A program made the position numbers and the translations under genes. From Candidatus Poribacteria bacterium (GTDB lineage: Bacteria; Poribacteria; WGA-4E; GCA-2687025), in NCBI GenBank assembly GCA_027625215.1, contig JAQBWJ010000203.1, positions 1-5,473 of the forward strand: DNA of 5,473 bases, given 5' to 3'. The notes beneath the pieces were generated by a model. That model was not told the origin of the DNA and did no database searches. It was given only the letters and a program-made list of their open reading frames with translations. Positions 1 to 5,473 of this stretch are shown here, in pieces (positions within the stretch are counted from its first letter, which is position 1; every line of letters starts with the position of its first letter).

Positions 1-1050
1 TTCTATTCGTTAGAAAACTCGATAGGGTGGATTCCCATTGCGGACTCTCTACCCGACACGGGCGTCTATGCGTGGACGGTCCCGGCGGTCAACAACGGCG
101 CGGCGCGGGTTCGGATCGCTGCGACCGACCGCGCTGGTCTGTCGGGCTTCGACACGTCCGACGGCGTTTTCATCATCGACAGCGATGCGCCCACCGCGAA
201 CGTGACGCTCATCTCGCCGAGCAAAGAGTTGTCGCAGACGATGCGCGGCGGCAGCGTCTACCCGATCATCTGGGCAATCCCAAAGGACAACTTCCAACTC
301 GCGGACGTGTCGCTGAGTGTCAGTTTCGACGGCGAAGCGACGTGGAACTCGATTGCCTCCGGCGTGGGGACCTTCACGACCTACGGGCGTTACGACTGGA
401 ATGTGCCGACCGTCAATTCCCCGCTCTCCGTGCGGATCGACGCGACCGACGCTGCGGGCAACGTCTCGTCGGACGTGAGCGGCGGTCATGTCATCGACAG
501 CGCCGCGCCGACCGCGCCAACGCTCAATCCGCTTGCGTCGCCAACAGCAATCAACGCGCTTGTCGTGAGTGGGATGGCGGAAGCGTCCGCGCGGATCGAC
601 TTGTATCGGGGAAGCGCGCCGTTTTCCGCGACCCAAGCGGACGACACGGGCGCGTTTACGATCACGACCGCGCCTCTCGCCGACGGCGCGCACACCTTCA
701 CGGCGACCGCGACCGACGCGGCGGGCAACGTTTCGCCGCTTTCCGCCGACGTGTCCGTTGTGATCGACACGATCCCCCCGCAGGCTCCCGTGATCGCCTC
801 GCCTCAATCCGGCATCGAACTGATTGCGACGTTCGTCACGATCCAAGGGACGGCGGAACCGGAATCGACCGTGACGCTCTACGACACAGGCGTCTTCGTG
901 AGTAGTTCTCCGGCGGGCATCGACGGGACGTTCGCGTTTTCGCTCGACAGTCTGCTGGACGGGACGCACCGCTATACCGCGTCGGCGACGGACGCGGCGG
1001 GCAAAGTCTCGTCTGCGTCCAACCCGGTTGACGTGATTGTCGACACGACC
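1..1050 (+). other. Four Ig-like modules (first one partial)
   Basis: Module boundaries are approximate: 1-195, 196-510, 511-780 and 781-1050. Modules 1 and 2 are alike: both run through a YxWxVPxVN segment, then VRI(A/D)ATD and a xxVIDSxAP-type ending. Modules 3 and 4 are a second type, about 90 residues each, with VSGMAEASARIDLY and VTIQGTAEPESTVTLY, then LADGAHTFTATATDAAGN and LLDGTHRYTASATDAAGK. The second type matches the general pattern of bacterial Ig-like domains in large adhesins. They probably form an extended stalk. Assignment to a particular Pfam family is not possible by eye. Confidence 0.7.
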
Positions 1051-2697
1051 TATCTCAACGGAAACCTTGTCTTGGAACTGCGGGACAGTCTTGGAAATCT
1101 CATCGGGAACTCCGGCGCGACGGTCTTGATTCAGCCAAACAGCAACGGAGAGTACCTCTCATTGGATGATGGACTTCTGCACGTCACCGGCTCCGAAGCG
1201 ACCGTCGTCGCTGACGGGACGCATCGTTTCCGGCTGATGTATCGCGGCGCGACGCAGACGCAACAGGTCTCTGTTCTCGGCAATACGTCGGTCGTCTTCC
1301 AAACGCAGGCGACGACGGTGGAACTTCGCGACAGTTCCGGCAACTTCCTCTCCAACTCCGGCGCAACGGTCGAATACCAACCCGGTAGCACCGGGGGATA
1401 CCTTCCCTTTGGAAACGGCGTACTGAGTCCGACAGGCGTCGAGTCGATGGAACTGTTGGCGGGCAACCACCGCTACCGTCTCGCGTACGGCGGCGCGAGC
1501 CAAACGGTTCAGACAGACGCCCACGCCGCGTCCTTCCACACCCAACTGTTTACGATGGAACTGAAAGACAGCCTCAGCAACCTGACAATCAATTCGGGCG
1601 CGGCGATTGAAGTCCAGCCGGGAAGCAACGGCGCGTACGTCCCGTTTGGTGACGACGGTATCCTGAATCCGGCGGGCAGCGAAAGTATGGAACTGTTGCC
1701 GGGAACCCACCGCTTTCGGCTCATCTACGGCGGCGTCAGTCTGACCATTCAGGACGCGACCGGAGGCGCGACCTTCCAGACGCATGCGGTCGCCTTGGAA
1801 CTCCGCGACAGCCTGGCGCAACTAACGACCGACTCCGGCGCAGTGATTGAAGTCCAGCCGGGAAGCAGCGGCGCGTACCTCCTATTCGGCGACGACGGCG
1901 TATTGGACGCCTCCGGCTCCGAAACGATGGAACTGCTGCCGGGCAACCATCGCTATCGCCTCGCCTATCGCGGCGCGACACAGACGATTCAGACCGACAC
2001 AACGACAGTCGCTTTCCAAACGCGCTCCGTGATGCTGGTGCTCAAAGACAGCGCGGGCAACCTGACGGCGAACTCCGGCGCGACCGTCGAAGTTCAGCCC
2101 GGCAGCAGCGGCTCATACGTTCCATTCGGAGACGACGGCGTGTTGAGCGCCTCCGGCTCCGAAACAATGGAACTGCTCGCGGGCAACCACCGCTACCGAC
2201 TCGCTTATCGCGGCGCAACCCAGACCATACAGACCGATGCGCTCGAAGCGACCTTCCAGACGCTTGCCGTCACGGTGGAACTCCGAAACGGCGGGGGGAA
2301 TTGGTGCTCGATTCAGCCGCGACCGTCAGCGTTCAGCCCGGTTCCGGTGGCGACTATCTGCCGTTCGGCAATGACGGAGGAGGCATTCTCGACGCGACGG
2401 GTTTCGAGTCGATGGAACTGCTCGCGGGCAATCATCGCTACCGAGTCGTGTACAACAGCGTCCCTCAGACCCAACAAAGCGCCGAGCCGCTCGTCCTGTT
2501 CCAGACCGCATCCGTTCCCGACAACGTTCTCGTGGAACTGCGCGACAGCGTTGGAAACCTCATCCCCGATTCCGGCGCGACCATTCAAGTACAGCCGAAC
2601 AGCACGGGCTCATATCAAGATTTCGGGAACGGGTTCGTGGACGCGGACGGCACTCAAAAGGACGAACTCGCCGATGGGAACCACCGCTTCCGACTGA
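1..2697 (+). CDS. Giant secreted Ig-like/tandem-repeat surface protein, 5' part (N-terminus off window, frameshifted)
   Basis: The frame is open from base 1, so the true start lies upstream. Visible residues 1-350 form four Ig-like modules, each ending in a pattern such as ATDAAGNVS followed by VIDSAAP or VIDTIPP, as in bacterial Ig-like domains of adhesins. Repeats of about 80 residues begin near residue 357. The meaningful reading stops at residue 766 (base 2298); after that this frame gives Ser/Arg/Cys-rich text unlike the repeats until TGA at 2695-2697, while the repeat pattern continues in another frame. The real gene is therefore this part joined to the 2301-4043 part. The likely role is an extracellular structural or adhesive protein; no catalytic motif is visible. 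The signal peptide cannot be seen because the start is missing. The specific function is unknown. Confidence 0.8.
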   Translation, partial: FYSLENSIGWIPIADSLPDTGVYAWTVPAVNNGAARVRIAATDRAGLSGFDTSDGVFIIDSDAPTANVTLISPSKELSQTMRGGSVYPIIWAIPKDNFQLADVSLSVSFDGEATWNSIASGVGTFTTYGRYDWNVPTVNSPLSVRIDATDAAGNVSSDVSGGHVIDSAAPTAPTLNPLASPTAINALVVSGMAEASARIDLYRGSAPFSATQADDTGAFTITTAPLADGAHTFTATATDAAGNVSPLSADVSVVIDTIPPQAPVIASPQSGIELIATFVTIQGTAEPESTVTLYDTGVFVSSSPAGIDGTFAFSLDSLLDGTHRYTASATDAAGKVSSASNPVDVIVDTTYLNGNLVLELRDSLGNLIGNSGATVLIQPNSNGEYLSLDDGLLHVTGSEATVVADGTHRFRLMYRGATQTQQVSVLGNTSVVFQTQATTVELRDSSGNFLSNSGATVEYQPGSTGGYLPFGNGVLSPTGVESMELLAGNHRYRLAYGGASQTVQTDAHAASFHTQLFTMELKDSLSNLTINSGAAIEVQPGSNGAYVPFGDDGILNPAGSESMELLPGTHRFRLIYGGVSLTIQDATGGATFQTHAVALELRDSLAQLTTDSGAVIEVQPGSSGAYLLFGDDGVLDASGSETMELLPGNHRYRLAYRGATQTIQTDTTTVAFQTRSVMLVLKDSAGNLTANSGATVEVQPGSSGSYVPFGDDGVLSASGSETMELLAGNHRYRLAYRGATQTIQTDALEATFQTLAVTVELRNGGGNWCSIQPRPSAFSPVPVATICRSAMTEEAFSTRRVSSRWNCSRAIIATESCTTASLRPNKAPSRSSCSRPHPFPTTFSWNCATALETSSPIPARPFKYSRTARAHIKISGTGSWTRTALKRTNSPMGTTASD

Positions 2698-3734
2698 CCT
2701 ATCGCGGCGCGACGCGGACGATTCAGCAAGTCGTCGCAGGAACGGCGACGGTCCTCTTCCAAACCGTCTCGGCGACCATCGCGCTCAACGACAGCGCGGG
2801 AACTCCCATTGCGGCCTCCGCCGCCACCGTCGAGGTGCAGCCGGGCTCCAGCGGAGGCTACTTGCCTTTTGGAGCAGACGGCATCCTCGATGCGGCGGGG
2901 ATCGAGTCGATGGAACTGTTGCCCGGCAACCATCGCTATCGAGTCGTTTATCGGGGCGCGACACAGACGATTCAGACCGATACCGCGCTGGCGACCTTTC
3001 AAACCCGATTGGTATCGTTGAGACTCAACGACAGCGCCGGAAGCCTCATCGCCGATTCCGACGCCACCGTCGAAGTGCAACCCGGTTCCAGCGGCGGCTA
3101 TCTGCCTCTCGGCGCCGACGGCATCCTCGACGCGACGGGAACCGAGTCGATGGAACTGTTGCCCGGCAATCACCGTTATCGACTCGGTTGGCGCGGCGCG
3201 ACTCAGACGATCCAGTCTGCCGATACCCCGATCCTGTTCCAGACAAAACTCTTCACGGTGGAACTCAAAGACAGTTTCGCGGCGCTTATCGCCGATTCCG
3301 ACGCCACCGTCGAAGTGCAACCCGCCAGCAGCGGTTCCTACCTCGCCTTCGGAGACGGAGGCGTCCTCGACCCGACCGGGTCCGAAACGATGGAACTGCT
3401 ATCCGGCAACCACCGATTCCGCCTCACATATCGCGGAGCCAACCAAACGATTCAGTCCAGCGCGACGCCCGTCGGTTTCCAAACCGTCGCCGTTTTCATT
3501 GAGTTGCGAGACGAAGTCGGAGCGCTCGTGCTCGATTCCGGCGCAACCGTCGAAGTCCAACCCGACTCCAGCGGAGCCTACATCCCCTTCGGAGACGATG
3601 GCGTACTTGATCCGACCGGAACTGAGTCGATGGAACTCCTGCCCAAAACACATCGGTTCCGACTCACCCACAACGCGATCACCCAAACGCAGCAGTCTGC
3701 GGAACCGCTCGTCGTCTTCGACGCGCAACTTTTC
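1069..3734 (+). repeat. Eleven tandem protein repeats of about 80 residues
   Basis: The residue aligned with E of the VELRDS motif falls at 1075, 1321, 1558, 1798, 2038, 2278, 2535, 2781, 3021, 3261 and 3501. Spacings are 246, 237, 240, 240, 240, 257, 246, 240, 240 and 240 bases; the 257 is one short of a multiple of three because of the frameshift. Each unit runs VELRDSxGNL, then DSGATVEVQPGSSG, a PFGDDGVLD segment, ESMELLPGNHRYRL, YRGATQTIQ and finally a VxFQT strand. The alternating strands and the LPGxHRxRLxY piece suggest a small beta-sandwich of the carboxypeptidase-regulatory/Cna-B type. I recall similar repeats (ELLPGxYxFRMTY...VxFQT) in other bacterial surface proteins, but this is inference. 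No cysteine occurs in the repeats in the correct frame. Confidence 0.9.
2278..2310 (+). other. Frameshift site at a six-G run within repeat 6
   Basis: The G run is at 2293-2298. Upstream the repeats read in the frame of base 1; downstream they read in the frame of base 2301. Repeat 6 begins VELRNGGG and then breaks; inserting one G gives VELRNGGGELVLDSAATV, which aligns residue for residue with VELRDSAGNLTANSGATV of repeat 5 without a gap. So exactly one base is missing relative to an intact gene. A six-C run at 774-779 in the same gene is in frame. The cause may be a sequencing or assembly error, a mutation, slippage-based phase variation or -1 recoding. Confidence 0.85.
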
Positions 3735-4043
3735 GCCGCGCCGACGCGACTCCAAACGCAACTTGGGCAGAACTTCCCAAACCCCTTCAACCCTGAAACG
3801 TGGATCCCGTTCCGACTCGCCCAAGAGAGCCAAGTCCGGATCATCGTCTATGACGCGAATGGGGAACGGGTCCGACAACTCAACCTTGGAGTCCGTCATG
3901 CAGGGAACTACTTCACGCGATCCAACGCCGCGTATTGGGATGGGCGAAACGAAATCGGCGAAAACGTTGCGTCGGGAATCTACTACTACCAAATCCAAAC
4001 CGACTCCTTTTCCTTCATGAAGAGGATGGTGCTGCTGAAGTGA
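2301..4043 (+). CDS. Giant repeat surface protein, 3' part with C-terminal sorting-type domain
   Basis: This is the continuation of the upstream protein in the next frame. The TTG at 2301 is only the first nominal start codon; there is no convincing ribosome binding site and it falls inside a repeat, so independent initiation is unlikely. It encodes most of repeat 6 and all of repeats 7-11, then a short linker and a C-terminal domain from about residue 488. That domain has PNPFNPETWIPF, VRIIVYDANGERVRQL, YWDGRNEIGENVASG and a terminal KRMVLLK, which fits FlgD-Ig-like/T9SS type A sorting domains. Such domains direct secretion through the outer membrane and surface attachment in T9SS bacteria; whether that machinery exists here cannot be seen. 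Adding one G in the run at 2293-2298 fuses this part to the preceding frame. Confidence 0.8.
   Translation: MVLDSAATVSVQPGSGGDYLPFGNDGGGILDATGFESMELLAGNHRYRVVYNSVPQTQQSAEPLVLFQTASVPDNVLVELRDSVGNLIPDSGATIQVQPNSTGSYQDFGNGFVDADGTQKDELADGNHRFRLTYRGATRTIQQVVAGTATVLFQTVSATIALNDSAGTPIAASAATVEVQPGSSGGYLPFGADGILDAAGIESMELLPGNHRYRVVYRGATQTIQTDTALATFQTRLVSLRLNDSAGSLIADSDATVEVQPGSSGGYLPLGADGILDATGTESMELLPGNHRYRLGWRGATQTIQSADTPILFQTKLFTVELKDSFAALIADSDATVEVQPASSGSYLAFGDGGVLDPTGSETMELLSGNHRFRLTYRGANQTIQSSATPVGFQTVAVFIELRDEVGALVLDSGATVEVQPDSSGAYIPFGDDGVLDPTGTESMELLPKTHRFRLTHNAITQTQQSAEPLVVFDAQLFAAPTRLQTQLGQNFPNPFNPETWIPFRLAQESQVRIIVYDANGERVRQLNLGVRHAGNYFTRSNAAYWDGRNEIGENVASGIYYYQIQTDSFSFMKRMVLLK
3762..4040 (+). 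other. C-terminal FlgD-Ig-like / T9SS type A-like sorting domain
   Basis: About 93 residues at the very end of the large protein. Visible in order are QNFPNPFNPETWIPFRL, VRIIVYDANGERV, a LGVRHAGNY segment, YWDGRNEIGENVASGIYYYQ, and a basic end KRMVLLK followed by TGA. This order is that of the T9SS type A sorting domain, which overlaps in fold with the FlgD Ig-like domain. In T9SS organisms it is recognised in the periplasm and often cleaved after export. The ETWIPF and AAYWDGRN wording is what I associate with Poribacteria. Domain identity is fairly sure; use of a T9SS is inferred. Confidence 0.82.
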
Positions 4044-4046
4044 CGG

Positions 4047-4090
4047 TGCGACTGGTGAACGGCGCAACCGGGTCGCAAAACCTGCTTTTT
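4047..4090 (+). terminator. Weak terminator candidate after the surface-protein gene
   Basis: Just after the stop codon, TGCGAC at 4047-4052 can pair with GTCGCA at 4072-4077. The loop is 19 bases and may close partly through GGT and ACC. Five T follow at 4086-4090, separated from the stem by eight bases. The short stem and the gap before the T run make it a poor intrinsic terminator, so this is only a candidate. Confidence 0.22.
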
Positions 4091-4258
4091 CAGAAACCGA
4101 CGTCGGAACAAACCACACCATCGAATAAACAAATCACGGTGCGTCCGAAGGGAGTCGAAATCTCGACTGTCAATGGCGGAATCCGCTTGTCCGATGGCGA
4201 AGAGGGGGTCAGACAAGATCGATTCTACGAAATGATTTTGGAGATCAACGACGCCGAA

Positions 4259-4287
4259 TTGTCTTTTCATCAACCGACGGTTACACT
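4259..4287 (+). promoter_or_regulatory. Possible sigma70-type promoter for guaA
   Basis: TTGTCT at 4259-4264 and TACACT at 4282-4287 are separated by 17 bases, the ideal spacing. Each hexamer matches the consensus at four of six positions. A start of transcription near 4294 would give an untranslated leader of about 60 bases before guaA. A promoter is expected in this gap because the neighbours are functionally unrelated, but the match is modest and could be chance. Confidence 0.35.
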
Positions 4288-4310
4288 TTTCCTTTCCTGA
4301 TCGTGATGTT

Positions 4311-4343
4311 CTTCACCGCTCAATCAATCTCCCATCGGTGAGG
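4311..4343 (+). promoter_or_regulatory. guaA ribosome binding site within a potential hairpin
   Basis: GGTGAGGG at 4337-4344 is a good Shine-Dalgarno sequence, with nine bases between it and ATG at 4354; this supports the chosen start. The arm CTTCACCG at 4311-4318 can pair with CGGTGAGG at 4336-4343: eight pairs, one of them G-U, with a 17-base loop. The pairing would cover most of the ribosome binding site, so translation may depend on opening it. Pairing is seen in the sequence; a regulatory role is inferred. Confidence 0.45.
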
Positions 4344-4353
4344 GCTGACACCC

Positions 4354-5473
4354 ATGCGCGAACCGTCGCAAGACCTGATCGTCGTCCTGGACTTCGGCTC
4401 CCAAACGACTCAACTGATCGCCCGCCGCGTCCGCGAGTTGAACGTCTACTGCGAAATCCACCCGTACTTTGTCGATCCCGACGCGATCAAGGCGTTGAAC
4501 CCCAAAGGGATCATCCTGTCCGGCGGTCCCGCAAGCGTCTACGCGGAGGGCGCGCCGCACTGTTCCGCGTCGGTGGTGGACGGATCGACTCCGGTTCTTG
4601 GCATTTGCTACGGGATGCAGTTGATGACGCACCTGCTCGGTGGAAAGGTCGCTCCGTCTTCGGAGCGGGAGTTCGGTCACGCGCTGGTGCAGGCCACGTC
4701 GCCGACCGCGTTGACGGACGGTGTGCGAAACCCCCTCCACGTTTGGATGAGTCACGGCGACCGCATCGAACGGACGCCGCCCGGCTTTCGACCTATCGCC
4801 CAAAGCGGCAACTCCCCCATTGCGATGATGGCGGACGAGAGCGGGCGACGGTTCGGGCTGCAATTTCACCCTGAAGTCGTCCACACGAAGGAGGGTCACG
4901 CGATCCTGTCGAACTTCGTCTTCGGTGTCTGCGGCTGCGAGCCGTCGTGGACGATGGGGTCGTTTGTCGAGACGACGATCCGCGACGCGCGCGAACGCAC
5001 GGGAGGACGCCGCGTCCTCTGCGCGACGAGCGGCGGCGTTGATTCGACGGTGCTGGCGGTGCTGTTGCATCGCGCATTGGGGGACAACGTGACCTGCCTG
5101 TTCGTCGATAATGGACTACTCCGCAAGAACGAGGCGGCGGAGGTGCGCGCGATGTTCGAGGACGAGTTGGGCGTGCCTCTCCATTTCGTAAACGCTTCCG
5201 ACCGTTTCCTCAACGCGCTGTCCGGCGTCACGGAACCGGAACAAAAACGCCGCATCATCGGTGGCGCGTTTATCGAGGTGTTCGAGGATGCCCTGAAAGA
5301 GATCGGTCGCATCGACTTTCTCGCGCAGGGAACACTCTACCCGGACGTGATCGAAAGCGTCTCCGTCAAGGGTCCCTCCGCCACGATCAAAACGCACCAC
5401 AACGTCGGCGGACTCCCCGACAACCTGCGCTTCGAGTTGATCGAGCCGTTCCGTGAACTGTTCAAGGACGAGG
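4354..5473 (+). CDS. guaA: GMP synthase (glutamine-hydrolysing), N-terminal 373 residues, cut by window edge
   Basis: GuaA converts XMP to GMP in the cytoplasm, using ATP and ammonia released from glutamine, the last step of GMP synthesis. Residues about 8-195 form the class I glutamine amidotransferase domain: DFGSQTTQL near the start, ILSGGP at 54-59, the nucleophile Cys85 in GICYGMQ, and His172 and Glu174 in FHPEV, so the catalytic triad is complete. Residues from about 200 form the ATP pyrophosphatase domain with the P-loop SGGVDS at 226-231, then FVDNGLLR, KRRIIGGAF, AQGTLYPDVIES and HHNVGGLP. The usual length is about 510-525 residues, so the last third (dimerisation and XMP-binding C-terminal part) lies beyond the window. 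The frame is uninterrupted. The start is set by the Shine-Dalgarno sequence and by the short lead before the conserved DFGSQ. It stands apart from the surface-protein gene, with no guaB in view. Confidence 0.97.
   Translation, partial: MREPSQDLIVVLDFGSQTTQLIARRVRELNVYCEIHPYFVDPDAIKALNPKGIILSGGPASVYAEGAPHCSASVVDGSTPVLGICYGMQLMTHLLGGKVAPSSEREFGHALVQATSPTALTDGVRNPLHVWMSHGDRIERTPPGFRPIAQSGNSPIAMMADESGRRFGLQFHPEVVHTKEGHAILSNFVFGVCGCEPSWTMGSFVETTIRDARERTGGRRVLCATSGGVDSTVLAVLLHRALGDNVTCLFVDNGLLRKNEAAEVRAMFEDELGVPLHFVNASDRFLNALSGVTEPEQKRRIIGGAFIEVFEDALKEIGRIDFLAQGTLYPDVIESVSVKGPSATIKTHHNVGGLPDNLRFELIEPFRELFKDE

Larger units (their letters stand above)
4044..4353 (+). other. Non-coding gap between the surface-protein gene and guaA
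   Basis: This stretch of 310 bases is richer in A and T than either neighbour. An open frame from 3935 to 4300 crosses it, but its first third only re-reads the upstream gene, it has no recognisable domain, and nothing similar to a ribosome binding site precedes it. The gap holds a weak terminator candidate near its start, a small clean hairpin (arms 4153-4158 and 4163-4168, four-base loop, no T run), a ten-base palindrome at 4097-4106, a promoter candidate at 4259-4287 and a hairpin over the guaA ribosome binding site. No RNA gene or known riboswitch was recognised. Confidence 0.6.

Noticed and set aside
49..969. Antisense frame of 306 codons and + frame at 27-905 over the Ig-like modules
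   Set aside because: Both give Arg-rich low-information proteins typical of shadow frames in GC-rich DNA, while the base-1 frame carries clear Ig-like motifs.
2610..3320. Long antisense open frame of 236 codons over the repeats
   Set aside because: The GC-rich, periodic codon pattern of the sense repeats leaves long open antisense frames; its product simply mirrors the 80-residue period and has no start signal.
1069..3734. Periodic DNA repeats considered as a CRISPR array or minisatellite
   Set aside because: The period is 240 bases, units are diverged at synonymous sites and keep a protein pattern, so these are coding domain repeats.
4097..4106. Perfect ten-base palindrome CCGACGTCGG in the gap
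   Set aside because: A single short palindrome without a second copy or a well-placed promoter; expected by chance in GC-rich DNA, so not called as an operator.
3935..4300. Open frame of 121 codons spanning the end of the large gene and the gap before guaA
   Set aside because: Its first third is another frame of the sorting domain, there is no ribosome binding site near the start, and the remainder has no recognisable motif; most likely chance.
4324..5070. Antisense frame of 248 codons and + frame at 4338-4874 over guaA
   Set aside because: The region is fully explained by a textbook GuaA frame from 4354 with all catalytic motifs; the others are Arg/His-rich shadows.

Overview
The window is GC-rich and comes from a bacterium that is probably uncultured. 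Two things point to Candidatus Poribacteria or a close relative: the C-terminal sorting-type domain of the large protein, with PNPFNPETWIPF followed by AAYWDGRNEIGE and VASGIYYY, which resembles sequences I remember from that group; and the general style of the giant repeat protein. This placement rests on memory of motifs, not on a search. Both genes lie on the + strand and both are cut by the window edges.

Positions 1-4043 hold most of one very large secreted or surface protein, about 1347 residues visible, with the N-terminus missing. It reads as four Ig-like beta-sandwich modules (the first one partial, about 1-1050), then eleven tandem modules of about 80 residues (about 1069-3734), then a C-terminal FlgD-Ig/T9SS type A-like domain (about 3762-4040). 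The reading frame breaks at 2293-2298 in a run of six G. One extra G would rejoin the two frames with exact repeat alignment, so as written the gene is split into a 5' part (stop at 2697) and a 3' part (up to 4043). This is a homopolymer error, a real mutation, or a phase-variable or recoding site; the sequence alone cannot decide.

The eleven repeats are not a uniform array. Repeats 1 and 7 share one set of special features and repeats 6 and 11 share another, which suggests two tandem cassettes (1-6 and 7-11), each with its own opening and closing module.

Positions 4044-4353 are a non-coding gap of 310 bases. It holds a weak terminator candidate, a possible sigma70-type promoter, and a hairpin that would bury the ribosome binding site of the next gene. 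Positions 4354-5473 are the first 373 codons of guaA, GMP synthase (glutamine-hydrolysing), running off the right edge. The two genes have no evident functional link: one is a cell-surface accessory protein, the other a purine-biosynthesis housekeeping gene.
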